Assembly: GCA_902580565.1 (NCBI GenBank)
Contig: CACHLD010000001.1
Span: forward strand, 78,705 to 142,704
Length of the DNA stretch: 64,000 nucleotides
Direction: 5' to 3'
Source of the DNA: an uncultured Pelagibacteraceae bacterium
GTDB lineage: Bacteria; Pseudomonadota; Alphaproteobacteria; Pelagibacterales; Pelagibacteraceae
Shown here: positions 37,161 to 44,821 of the stretch, piece after piece
How positions within the stretch are numbered: the first letter of the stretch is position 1
Layout: the number at the start of each line of letters is the position of its first letter
Translations under genes and position numbers: made by a program
The notes under the pieces: generated by a model
Seen by the model: only the letters and a program-made list of their open reading frames with translations
Told to the model about the DNA's origin: nothing
Databases searched by the model: none

Positions 37161-38003
37161 ATGATTATAGATGGAAAAAAAGAAGCTGAAGTTTTAAGAA
37201 ATGAAATAAAAAAAGAAATAAGTTTATTACAGGAAAAGACTAAAAAAGTTCCTACACTATCCGTAATATTAATTGGAAATTATGCGCCAAGCGAGATTTA
37301 TGTTAAAAATAAAGTATTAAAATCTAAAGAAGTTGGAATAAACTCAAATATAATAAGGTATCCCGACAATGTATCTGAAAATGAAATACTAAAGAAAATT
37401 ATTGAGTTAAATGAAGACAGCAAAGTATCTGGAATTTTAGTCCAACTTCCTCTTCCAAAACAAATTAATAAAGAAAAAATTATAAATTTAATACATCCTT
37501 CAAAAGACGTTGATGGATTTCATCCAGTCAATGTTGGTAATTTAGCATCCGGTTATCAAGCAATAACTCCCTGTACTCCCCTTGGATGCACTTTACTAAT
37601 TAAAAAAATTGAAAAAAATCTATCTGGAAAACATGCTGTAATAGTGGGCAGATCAAACTTAAATGGCAAACCTATGGCACAACTTTTACTGAAAGAAAAT
37701 TGTACAGTTACTATAGTTCATTCAAAGACAAAAAATATTAAAGTTGAATGTTCTAAAGCTGACATATTAGTTGTTGCGATAGGTGTTCCTAATTTTGTCA
37801 AAAAAGACTGGGTTAAAGAAGGGTCAATAGTAATAGATGTAGGCATAAATAAATTAGAAAACAAAATTGTTGGTGATGTAAAATTTGAGGAAGTAAAAGC
37901 AAAAGTAAAAGCAATTACTCCTGTACCAGGAGGAGTTGGTCCGATGACAATTGCCTGTTTGCTAAAAAATACTTTAGAGTGTTTTAAAGCTCATTTGATT
38001 TAG
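37161..38003 (+). CDS. folD: Methylenetetrahydrofolate dehydrogenase / cyclohydrolase FolD
   Basis: Bifunctional enzyme interconverting 5,10-methylene- and 10-formyl-THF. Family motifs are complete: PSEIYVKNKVLKSKEVGI with the catalytic Lys, ILVQLPLPKQI, PSKDVDGFHPVNVGNL, the NADP-binding IVGRSNLNGKPMAQLLL, and TPVPGGVGPMTIACLLKNT. Length 280 is standard. 10-formyl-THF produced here feeds PurH. The last 20 nt overlap the convergent PsiE-like gene. Confidence 0.97.
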   Translation: MIIDGKKEAEVLRNEIKKEISLLQEKTKKVPTLSVILIGNYAPSEIYVKNKVLKSKEVGINSNIIRYPDNVSENEILKKIIELNEDSKVSGILVQLPLPKQINKEKIINLIHPSKDVDGFHPVNVGNLASGYQAITPCTPLGCTLLIKKIEKNLSGKHAVIVGRSNLNGKPMAQLLLKENCTVTIVHSKTKNIKVECSKADILVVAIGVPNFVKKDWVKEGSIVIDVGINKLENKIVGDVKFEEVKAKVKAITPVPGGVGPMTIACLLKNTLECFKAHLI

Positions 38004-38370
38004 ACTTATCAAGGTTCAAAAATTTACTATTTCTAAATCTTATTACTACAGTTGCTAGAGCAACAATTAAAATTGCTCCTGAAATATAAAGTAAATTTGT
38101 TGGATCTCCCTCTTTATCTTGAAGAATTATGAAACGTGCTAGTGCAGTAATTGCTATCACTAAAGGATAAGAAATTCTTATTGATCTGGTTTCCCAATAA
38201 GATCTTACCAAGCCGATTACTTCTATATAAATAAAAAGAAGTAAAAGATCAGCTAACCCTATATCTTGATCAATATACATATCTGTTATTTCAAGAAAAA
38301 ATGCAATTACTGTTGCAGCCAATACAAATATAACTGCCACTAATTGAATGTTTCGAATCATTGAATTCAT
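37984..38370 (-). CDS. PsiE-family membrane protein
   Basis: A 128-residue protein with four predicted membrane helices and the polar segments expected of PsiE (phosphate-starvation-inducible E), including VIGLVRSYWETRSIRISYPL and AITALARFIILQ. In E. coli psiE responds to PhoB and cAMP-CRP, but its function is unknown. I see no obvious Pho box in the 21 nt between it and argG, so it may be expressed with argG. It overlaps the end of folD by 20 nt on the opposite strand. Confidence 0.85.
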   Translation of the reverse strand: MNSMIRNIQLVAVIFVLAATVIAFFLEITDMYIDQDIGLADLLLLFIYIEVIGLVRSYWETRSIRISYPLVIAITALARFIILQDKEGDPTNLLYISGAILIVALATVVIRFRNSKFLNLDKSKSNEL

Positions 38371-38391
38371 TTGATAAATATTATCAGAATT

Positions 38392-39573
38392 TTATGATTT
38401 ATATAACTGTTTAGAGTGATATTTTATAAACTTTTCCACTTTAGACTTATTGAAAGATTTATTTTCCTCAAAAGAAACTTTTTTCATTGAATAAGCCTTG
38501 TTTTTTGTTTTTCTAGATAGAATTGTTACATTTCCTTTATATAGACTTAACACTACATCACCTGACACTTTACTTCTTTTATGGTCAATTATTTTTTGAA
38601 GTCTTATTCTTTTTTTAGAAAACCAATAACCGTTGTAAACCAACTCTGCATATTCAGGCATTATTCTCTCTTTATTATGAACTGTGTTCTTGTCTAAAGT
38701 AACTGACTCAATAGCTCTATGAGCTATATACAATACTGTACCGCCTGGAGTTTCATAAACACCTCTTGATTTAATGCCAATAAATCTATTTTCCACTAAA
38801 TCAACTCTACCCACAGCATTTCTTCCAGCCAATAAATTCAATTTTTCTAAAAGTTTCTCAGGTTTTAATTTTTTGCCATTTATTGAGATTGGATCCCCAT
38901 TCTTAAAAGAAATTCTTACTTTAGTTTTTTTATTCGGAGCTTTTTCCGGAGAAACTGTTCTTTGAAAAATAAACTCTGGAGCAGAATTTCTTGGATTTTC
39001 TAGAATTTTTCCTTCAGTGGAAGTATGAAAGATATTATCATCAACTGAAAATGGTGGAGCACCTTTTTTATCTTTTGGGATAGGAATATTATTTTTTTTT
39101 GCATAATGAATTAGATCAGTTCTGGATTGTAATTTCCATTTTCTCCAAGGAGCAATAACTTTAATTTTTTTTCCAAAAAAAGCGTACCCTAGTTCAAATC
39201 TTACTTGATCATTTCCTTTACCAGTTGCTCCATGCGAAACAGCAAAGGCTTTAAATTTTTTTGCTATAGCAATTTGTCTTTTAGCAATTAGTGGTCTGGC
39301 GATAGAGGTGCCCAAAAGATATACTCCTTCATAAACTGCATGAGCTCTTATCATCGGAAAAACATAGTCTTTTACAAATGTGTTTTTGAGATTTTCAATT
39401 ATTATTTTTTTTACACCAAGATTTTTTGCATTTTTGATAATTTTTTTTTTACTCATTGCTTGACCTATGTCGGAAGTATAAGCAATAACTTCAGCTTTAT
39501 AATTTTCTTGAAGCCATTTAAGTATTATCGATGTATCAAGACCACCTGAATAAGCCAAAACAATTTTTTTCAT
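38392..39573 (-). CDS. argG: Argininosuccinate synthase ArgG
   Basis: ATP-dependent condensation of citrulline and aspartate. The PP-loop AYSGGLDTSIILKWLQE at the start, SHGATGKGNDQVRFEL for citrulline/aspartate binding, and NAVGRVDLVENRFIGIKSRG are present. Length 393 is typical. The stop of the IalB-like gene upstream adjoins it, so the two may be co-transcribed with argG downstream. argH is not in this window. Confidence 0.97.
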   Translation of the reverse strand: MKKIVLAYSGGLDTSIILKWLQENYKAEVIAYTSDIGQAMSKKKIIKNAKNLGVKKIIIENLKNTFVKDYVFPMIRAHAVYEGVYLLGTSIARPLIAKRQIAIAKKFKAFAVSHGATGKGNDQVRFELGYAFFGKKIKVIAPWRKWKLQSRTDLIHYAKKNNIPIPKDKKGAPPFSVDDNIFHTSTEGKILENPRNSAPEFIFQRTVSPEKAPNKKTKVRISFKNGDPISINGKKLKPEKLLEKLNLLAGRNAVGRVDLVENRFIGIKSRGVYETPGGTVLYIAHRAIESVTLDKNTVHNKERIMPEYAELVYNGYWFSKKRIRLQKIIDHKRSKVSGDVVLSLYKGNVTILSRKTKNKAYSMKKVSFEENKSFNKSKVEKFIKYHSKQLYKS

Positions 39574-40074
39574 TTAACTGCAGGTTTTCTTTGCGGTGTT
39601 ATAAGCTTTAGTAAATCCCATCATTGAATAATGATCAGTAGTTTCAGCTCCTTTAGTTGTTCTTGCTTTAATTATAAGATTAGTTGCTCTTTTCATCAAT
39701 TTGATGAAGTTTTTTTCTTCTTGATCATCAAGTAACCAAGCAAAGTTTTTTTGAGAAAAAAAAGAATATCTTTTTTTTCCTGAAGCCGCAGTTACTGTTG
39801 AAGTTTTATAGTCGTGACCGCTTGTTAAACTAACTTCATCTTTTATATTTTCTGATGGTCTGAAGGTTACAAATAATTTTGATTTTCCTCTTTGTATTGA
39901 TGAAGGAGCTCTTTTCGTTGGAATTGTTTGGGCAAAACAAATTTTTCCTTTATCTGTCTCTGCTACAAAACTTTCCCAATTTTTATATTTTCCTGTTGTC
40001 TTCGGCTTATTAGCTAACGCGTTAAAAGAAAACAATACAAAAAAAATTAAAACAAAAACTTTTTTTATCAACAT
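39574..40074 (-). CDS. Invasion-associated locus B (IalB) family periplasmic protein
   Basis: A 166-residue secreted protein with an N-terminal signal peptide (LIKKVFVLIFFVLFSFNALA) and an IalB-like domain. The 'W......C.a.s.p' pattern is seen in KYKNWESFVAETDKGKICFA, followed by the KLFVTFRPSENIKDEVSL strand and the C-terminal TKAYNTAKKTC. Two cysteines, in KICFA and at the penultimate position, may form a disulfide. The family is widespread in free-living alphaproteobacteria; despite the name no role in invasion is implied. Confidence 0.85.
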   Translation of the reverse strand: MLIKKVFVLIFFVLFSFNALANKPKTTGKYKNWESFVAETDKGKICFAQTIPTKRAPSSIQRGKSKLFVTFRPSENIKDEVSLTSGHDYKTSTVTAASGKKRYSFFSQKNFAWLLDDQEEKNFIKLMKRATNLIIKARTTKGAETTDHYSMMGFTKAYNTAKKTCS

Positions 40075-40117
40075 AATTTATTTTTATACTAATAATACGC
40101 TATTTCAATGCTTTGAA

Positions 40118-41155
40118 TTAAGGAGCTGGATTGGGATTGTTATTATGTATAATATTGATCTTTTCCAATGTTTCCTCTGTTAACTCAATATCGATACTTC
40201 CAATATTTTCTTCTAATTGATCCATTGTAGTTGCTCCAATTATATTACTTGTCACAAAAGGTCTAGAATTCACAAAAGCTTGAGCAAGCTGAACCATCGT
40301 AATATTGATTTCTTTAGAAAGTTTAAAGTACTCATCATATGCTTTCATAGCTAAAGGATTTATCATTCTCTCCCAACCTTTAAATAAGGTCATTCTTGCA
40401 TTTTTTGGCATTTGTCCGTTTCTATATTTTCCTGACAATGCTCCAGAAGCCAAAGGATAATAAACCAATAATCCACATTTTTCTCTTATAGAAATTTCAG
40501 ACATACCAATTTCATATGTTCTATTCACTAAACTATAAGGATTTTGAACTGACATCATTCTGGGTAGTTTTTTATTTTCAGATATTTCTAAGTATTTTGA
40601 AAGACCGTAAGGAGTTTCATTAGACATTCCGATAAATCTAATTTTTCCACTTTTAATGAATTTTTCTAATGCTCGTAAAACACTTTCAAAATTATTCCAC
40701 TCACCCTCATTCATGTTTATCTTAAACTCTCTTCTACCAAAACAATTTGTAGACCTCTCTGGCCAATGAAGCTGATAAAGATCTATATAATCTGTCCTCA
40801 GCCTTTTGAGGCTATCGTCTATGGCTTCACCAATTTTTTTTTCAGAAAAGTTGTTTCCACCTCCTCTTATCCAATCTAGACCCGGGCCGGCAACTTTTGA
40901 TGCTAAAATAATCTTATCTCTATTTTTTCTTTTCTCAAACCAATTGCCAATCATTATTTCAGTTTTTCCATAAGAATCTTGAGTAGGAGGGACAGAGTAA
41001 AGTTCAGCAGTATCAAAAAAATTTACTCCTTTATCTAAAGCATAATCCATTTGTTCAAAGGCTTCTTTTTCAGTGTTTTGAGTTCCCCAGGTCATAGTAC
41101 CAAGACAAATAAGGCTCACATCTAGATCAGTATTTCCCAGTTTTTTGAATTTCAT
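40118..41155 (-). CDS. Aldo/keto reductase (Tas-like)
   Basis: NADP(H)-dependent oxidoreductase with a TIM-barrel fold. The catalytic tetrad is visible: Asp and Tyr in GVNFFDTAELYSVPPTQD, Lys in KIILASKVAGPG, and His in DLYQLHWPERSTN. The C-terminal NIIGATTMDQLEENIGSIDI binds the cofactor phosphate. The 'VPP' after the Tyr and the long GRREFKINMNE insertion resemble E. coli Tas. Length 345 is typical. The substrate is unknown. It is divergent from the BI-1 gene. Confidence 0.92.
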   Translation of the reverse strand: MKFKKLGNTDLDVSLICLGTMTWGTQNTEKEAFEQMDYALDKGVNFFDTAELYSVPPTQDSYGKTEIMIGNWFEKRKNRDKIILASKVAGPGLDWIRGGGNNFSEKKIGEAIDDSLKRLRTDYIDLYQLHWPERSTNCFGRREFKINMNEGEWNNFESVLRALEKFIKSGKIRFIGMSNETPYGLSKYLEISENKKLPRMMSVQNPYSLVNRTYEIGMSEISIREKCGLLVYYPLASGALSGKYRNGQMPKNARMTLFKGWERMINPLAMKAYDEYFKLSKEINITMVQLAQAFVNSRPFVTSNIIGATTMDQLEENIGSIDIELTEETLEKINIIHNNNPNPAP

Positions 41156-41191
41156 ATAATTGTAATGTTTTTTTAAAGTAAAAATTGCCTA

Positions 41192-41219
41192 TTGAAAAGT
41201 TTTTAAAATTTCTTATATT
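41192..41219 (+). promoter_or_regulatory. Promoter placed to give a near-leaderless BI-1 mRNA
   Basis: TTGAAA at 41192-41197 and TATATT at 41214-41219 have a 16-nt spacer. The BI-1 ATG is at 41226, only six bases after the -10 hexamer, so transcription would begin at or next to the start codon. In such A+T-rich DNA these hexamers arise by chance, so confidence is limited. Confidence 0.35.
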
Positions 41220-41225
41220 AGTTAT

Positions 41226-41975
41226 ATGGTTTTTAACAAACAGAGTTCAGCAACTAGATCTTCTGCCTCAGAAGCAATTATAGACCAAGGTTTAAGAGCA
41301 TATATGCTTAAAGTTTATAATTATATGGCTTCAGGAGTACTATTAACTGGATTTGTTGCATTAGCGTTTTTCAAAATGGCTGTTGTATCTGAGGGCGGCC
41401 AGATTATAGGTCTAACAAATTTTGGTAACACAATTTATGCTTCAGGATTAAAATGGGTTATAATGTTGGCTCCTTTAGCGATAGTTTTTTACATGAGTTT
41501 TGGAATAGCAAAAATGTCAGCTGCTAAAGCACAAACTACTTTTTGGGTTTTCGCTGCTTTAATGGGAGCTTCACTGTCTTCAATTTTTTTAATTTATACA
41601 GGAGCGAGTATAACAAGAGTTTTCTTTATTACAGCAGGGACATTTGGTGCAATGAGCATCTACGGATATACGACTAAGAGAGATTTAACTAAATTAGGAT
41701 CTTTTTTGATGATGGGGCTTTTTGGAATTATTATAGCTTCAATCGTAAATATATTTATGAAGTCTTCTATGATGTATTTTGTGATTTCTATAATTGGAGT
41801 TTTAATTTTTGTAGGTTTAACTGCTTACGACACTCAAAAAATTAAAAATATGTACCTAGTTAGTGATAGCGGCGAGTTAATGGGTAAAAAAGCTGTAATG
41901 GGTGCATTAACTTTGTATCTTGATTTTATCAACTTGTTTATTATGCTTCTGAGATTATTCGGACAAAGAAGATAA
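41226..41975 (+). CDS. Bax inhibitor-1 / YccA family membrane protein
   Basis: A 249-residue protein with seven membrane helices and the family's C-terminal blocks FVGLTAYDTQKIKNMY and ALTLYLDFINLFIMLLRLFG. The N-terminal RAYMLKVYNYMASGVLLTG is also conserved. Bacterial members include YccA, an FtsH modulator, and YetJ, a pH-sensitive Ca2+ leak channel; which role applies here is unclear. It is convergent with the DUF2794 gene with no gap and divergent from the aldo/keto reductase. Confidence 0.93.
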   Translation: MVFNKQSSATRSSASEAIIDQGLRAYMLKVYNYMASGVLLTGFVALAFFKMAVVSEGGQIIGLTNFGNTIYASGLKWVIMLAPLAIVFYMSFGIAKMSAAKAQTTFWVFAALMGASLSSIFLIYTGASITRVFFITAGTFGAMSIYGYTTKRDLTKLGSFLMMGLFGIIIASIVNIFMKSSMMYFVISIIGVLIFVGLTAYDTQKIKNMYLVSDSGELMGKKAVMGALTLYLDFINLFIMLLRLFGQRR

Positions 41976-42320
41976 TTATTTAACTATTCTTAAATTATTC
42001 CAACTTGTTTTATTTATTAGGCTATTTAAGTTTTCAGATTTTTTTAAAACATTTCCATTTTTATCTTTGATAAGATATTTTTCATTAAGATAGCTTGGTC
42101 TAAAATTTTTCAATATTCTTAATACAGGTTTATCAGATGCTCTTTGATATACATCAAAAGATATTTCTTTAGTCCCAGATGAAAAAGAGTAATCTTTCCA
42201 ATTCCCATTAGAAACCATTTTTGCATATAAATTTAGGATACATTGAAGTTCTTTCTTAATAAAAAACTTTTCTTTTATTATTTTAGACTCGTTGTTGATT
42301 ATCAATTTAATATTTTTCAT
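41976..42320 (-). CDS. DUF2794 protein
   Basis: A 114-residue protein found almost only in alphaproteobacteria. The family core is seen as KKELQCILNLYAKMVSNGNW followed by KDYSFSSGTKEISFDVYQRA, then PVLRILKNFRP. The usual length and the absence of signal peptide or membrane segments suggest a soluble cytoplasmic protein. Function unknown. It overlaps the yciB start region by 4 nt and is likely co-transcribed with it. Confidence 0.82.
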   Translation of the reverse strand: MKNIKLIINNESKIIKEKFFIKKELQCILNLYAKMVSNGNWKDYSFSSGTKEISFDVYQRASDKPVLRILKNFRPSYLNEKYLIKDKNGNVLKKSENLNSLINKTSWNNLRIVK

Positions 42321-42862
42321 AATTTGTGCTTATTAATAAGTGGAATCTGAAAAGCAGTAAAAACAAAAGTTAAAGGCAATAAACCCCAAACTTTAAAATT
42401 TACCCAAGTAGTTTCTGGCTGAGTTCTCCATACTATCTCATTTAATATTGCTAAAAAAACAAAAAAATATGCCCATCTGAAATTTAATTTGCTCCAACCC
42501 TTCTCATCTAATTGAAAGGCTGTTTTAAAAAAAAATTCTAAAAAATTTTTGTTTAAAAAAACTTTTCCAAAAATAAGGGCAAAAGCAAATATTAAATTTA
42601 CTATTGTTGGTTTCATGTAGATAAAAACTGGATTATTGAAATACAATGTTAGCCCTCCAAACAATGATATGATAACTCCACCTATCAGAGGTATATAAGG
42701 AATTTTTTTTTCTATAAAATATATTACTCCTACAGCTATTATTGTTGAAATTACAAGCGGCGGGATAGCTAATACCAGATTATTCCCAGTTTTGTAATAG
42801 ACTGTAAAAAATATTAATAACGGCCCAAAATCTGCGACAAATTTTAAAAATGACTTATTCAC
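42317..42862 (-). CDS. yciB: Inner-membrane-spanning protein YciB (septation protein A)
   Basis: A 181-residue protein with five hydrophobic segments, opening LKFVADFGPLLIFFTVYYKT as expected for YciB/IspZ. Other family blocks are KPTIVNLIFAFALIFGKVFL and RWAYFFVFLAILNEIVWRT. It has been linked to cell-envelope integrity and septation in enterobacteria. It is divergent from hspQ across 76 nt. In alphaproteobacteria it is often near ftsY; here ftsY is about 18 kb away. Confidence 0.92.
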   Translation of the reverse strand: MNKSFLKFVADFGPLLIFFTVYYKTGNNLVLAIPPLVISTIIAVGVIYFIEKKIPYIPLIGGVIISLFGGLTLYFNNPVFIYMKPTIVNLIFAFALIFGKVFLNKNFLEFFFKTAFQLDEKGWSKLNFRWAYFFVFLAILNEIVWRTQPETTWVNFKVWGLLPLTFVFTAFQIPLINKHKL

Positions 42863-42938
42863 AAACCAAGCTTAGCATAACATTAAACTTTAATAAATTA
42901 GATATTGATTTTAATGAAAAAATTATTAACTATAAGAT

Positions 42939-43262
42939 ATGGCTTCTAGCAATAACGCTAAATTTTCAATAGGAGAAACCGTTAAGCACAGACACTTTGA
43001 TTTCAGAGGAGTCATATATGATGTTGATTTTGAATTTAATAATTCCGAAGAGTGGTACCAATCTATTCCTAAAGACGTGAGACCTAGAAAGGATCAGCCT
43101 TTCTATCATCTTTTAGCTGAGAGCAACGACGTTACTTATGAGGCATATGTTTCTGAGCAAAATTTACTTCTTGATAAATCTAAGGAGCCAGTAAAGCATC
43201 CTCTAATTGAAGAAATTTTTTCTGGCAAAAAAGGATCAAACTATTTTAAAATATCCAATTAA
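42939..43262 (+). CDS. hspQ: Heat shock protein HspQ
   Basis: A 107-residue protein of the HspQ/YccV family, which binds hemimethylated DNA in some reports and is a Lon specificity enhancer in Yersinia. The SIGETVKHRHFDFRGVIYDV opening and PFYHLLAESNDVTYEAYVSE block are diagnostic. The product ends with a short polar tail. It is followed by a 183-nt non-coding stretch with two strong inverted repeats before ccmC. Confidence 0.92.
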   Translation: MASSNNAKFSIGETVKHRHFDFRGVIYDVDFEFNNSEEWYQSIPKDVRPRKDQPFYHLLAESNDVTYEAYVSEQNLLLDKSKEPVKHPLIEEIFSGKKGSNYFKISN

Positions 43263-43300
43263 ATTTATCTCTACTGCCTAAAATTTAACATTTTTCACTC

Positions 43301-43319
43301 AAATCTATGACATAGATTT
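43301..43319. promoter_or_regulatory. 19-bp palindrome (9-bp arms, 1-nt centre) between hspQ and ccmC
   Basis: AAATCTATG at 43301-43309 and its exact complement CATAGATTT at 43311-43319 flank a single A. The tiny centre makes a stable RNA hairpin unlikely and a dimeric regulator site more likely. It lies about 125 nt upstream of ccmC and 39 nt after the hspQ stop. Confidence 0.45.
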
Positions 43320-43340
43320 AGGTTAATTTTAACTGTTGTT

Positions 43341-43395
43341 GCCTAGTTGGGAATTAACTCATACTTCTTAACTCCCTCTCAATTCTCAATTAGGC
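43341..43395 (+). ncRNA. Candidate structured leader RNA upstream of ccmC (15-bp stem with two G-U pairs)
   Basis: The arms at 43341-43355 (GCCTAGTTGGGAATT) and 43381-43395 (AATTCTCAATTAGGC) form a continuous 15-bp stem if transcribed rightward; the two non-Watson-Crick positions are both G-U wobbles, which pair in this RNA orientation only. The 25-nt loop contains CTCATACTTC, and a near copy of that motif (TTCATACTTC) recurs just downstream of the stem. No U tract follows, so it is not an intrinsic terminator. The strand preference of the wobbles argues for an RNA element in the ccmC leader or a small RNA. Confidence 0.45.
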
Positions 43396-43445
43396 TCAAA
43401 TTCATACTTCACATAAAAATAATATTATAGTAGTCAGATAATGAT

Positions 43446-44156
43446 ATGTTTGATCTGATAAATCCAAGTCGAGTTTTTAGCTGGATACAAAAACTAATTA
43501 ATTTTATTAATTCAATTTTTTTTGTTGTTTTAATGATTGCTTTAACTTTTGCGTTAATTATTTCTCCACCAGATTATTTACAGAGCGATAGTGTTAGGAT
43601 TATGTATGTTCATGTTCCATCAGCTTGGATTGCTTTAGCTTCATTTACAGCTATCGCTTTTTTTTCAGTTTTAAGTTTTATTTTTAAAATAAAAAACTTA
43701 AATTTGATCTCAAAGAGCATTGCTCCCATAGGATTATTATTTACTTTTTTGGCGATTATAACTGGATCATTATGGGGTCAGCCAACATGGGGAACTTGGT
43801 GGGTTTGGGATGCAAGAATTACATCTATGGTGGTATTATCTTTTTTTTACATTATCTTAATTGTTATTCATAAGTTAATTGAAGACGAAGATAAGGCCTA
43901 TAAAGCGGCTAGCATTGTGGCAATCATAGGATCAATAAATATTCCAATAATTAAGTATTCAGTAGATTGGTGGAATACATTACATCAACCTCAGAGCATT
44001 AATCTTTTAAAAGGCACGAGCTCTATACACTCTTCCATGCTTTTACCCTTAATGTTGATGTTACTGGTTTTATTATTGTATTGTGCGTTAATTTTTCTAA
44101 TGAAATATAAGACAGAAATCATTAGAATAAAGAAAAAAAATATTAAAAGATTATGA
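43446..44156 (+). CDS. ccmC: Heme exporter/handling protein CcmC
   Basis: Inner-membrane protein that loads heme onto CcmE in System I cytochrome c maturation. The 236-residue protein has six membrane helices, the tryptophan-rich motif GTWWVWDARITS that binds heme in the periplasm, and flanking His residues in MYVHVPSAW and WWNTLHQPQSI. It overlaps ccmD by 4 nt. ccmA and ccmB, which normally precede it, are absent here; in SAR11-like genomes they may be elsewhere. Confidence 0.95.
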   Translation: MFDLINPSRVFSWIQKLINFINSIFFVVLMIALTFALIISPPDYLQSDSVRIMYVHVPSAWIALASFTAIAFFSVLSFIFKIKNLNLISKSIAPIGLLFTFLAIITGSLWGQPTWGTWWVWDARITSMVVLSFFYIILIVIHKLIEDEDKAYKAASIVAIIGSINIPIIKYSVDWWNTLHQPQSINLLKGTSSIHSSMLLPLMLMLLVLLLYCALIFLMKYKTEIIRIKKKNIKRL

Positions 44157-44386
44157 TTCAAAAAATTATGTTTATGAACGGTTACGGAGTTTTTGTTTGG
44201 TTTTCCTTTGCAATTACATTTGTGTCATGTGCAATAATCTATATCAAAACTTTAAGAACCTTAAAAAAATATGAAAATGAATATGCTAAAGAGCTAAATA
44301 AACTTTCAGTGTCAGAGAGAAAAATAGTTTTAAAAAAATCTAAAGTTGCTTCTCAAGTTTTTGCCTCGTATAATAAATCGTTTTAA
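44153..44386 (+). CDS. ccmD: Heme exporter protein CcmD
   Basis: Small single-span protein (77 aa) needed to release holo-CcmE from CcmABC. The membrane helix is GVFVWFSFAITFVSCAIIYI and the basic, helical C-terminus is cytoplasmic. The conserved 'F...sY.....W.y' pattern is weak, appearing as MNGYGVFVWFS, so position between ccmC and ccmE carries much of the support. Confidence 0.85.
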   Translation: MIQKIMFMNGYGVFVWFSFAITFVSCAIIYIKTLRTLKKYENEYAKELNKLSVSERKIVLKKSKVASQVFASYNKSF

Positions 44387-44395
44387 AGCATTTAA

Positions 44396-44821
44396 ATGCT
44401 TACAAAAAAAGTTAAAAGCAGAGTATATCTTATAAGTTTAATATTAGTTTCAATTTCAATTGCTCTGTTTTTTATTCTAAGATCATTAAACAATAATATT
44501 CTATATTTTAAAACACCTAGTGATATCAAACTCGAAAAAACTGTTAACTACAATAAAATTAGAATAGGTGGAATGGTAAAGAAAAATTCACTAAAGATAG
44601 ATAGTGAGGAAATTGAATTTACTGTAACAGATTTCAAAAACGAACTTATTGTGAGCTATAGAGGCACAGTCCCCAATCTTTTTTCAGAAGGTAAAGGAGT
44701 TGTTGCTGAAGGAGTGTTAAGTGATAAAAATTTTTTTATTGCAGATAGAATTCTAGCTAAGCACGATGAAGAATATATGCCTCCAGAACTCAAGGATTTA
44801 TTGAAAGATAATGTTAAGTAA
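44396..44821 (+). CDS. ccmE: Cytochrome c-type biogenesis protein CcmE (heme chaperone)
   Basis: Periplasmic heme chaperone that binds heme covalently. One N-terminal anchor helix (residues 10-28) precedes an OB-fold. The heme-binding His123 and following Tyr127 are in AKHDEEYMPPE, matching the HxxxY motif of classical CcmE. RIGGMVKKNSLK and GVVAEGVLSDKNFFIADRIL are typical. Length 141 is standard. It overlaps ccmF by 11 nt. Confidence 0.95.
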   Translation: MLTKKVKSRVYLISLILVSISIALFFILRSLNNNILYFKTPSDIKLEKTVNYNKIRIGGMVKKNSLKIDSEEIEFTVTDFKNELIVSYRGTVPNLFSEGKGVVAEGVLSDKNFFIADRILAKHDEEYMPPELKDLLKDNVK

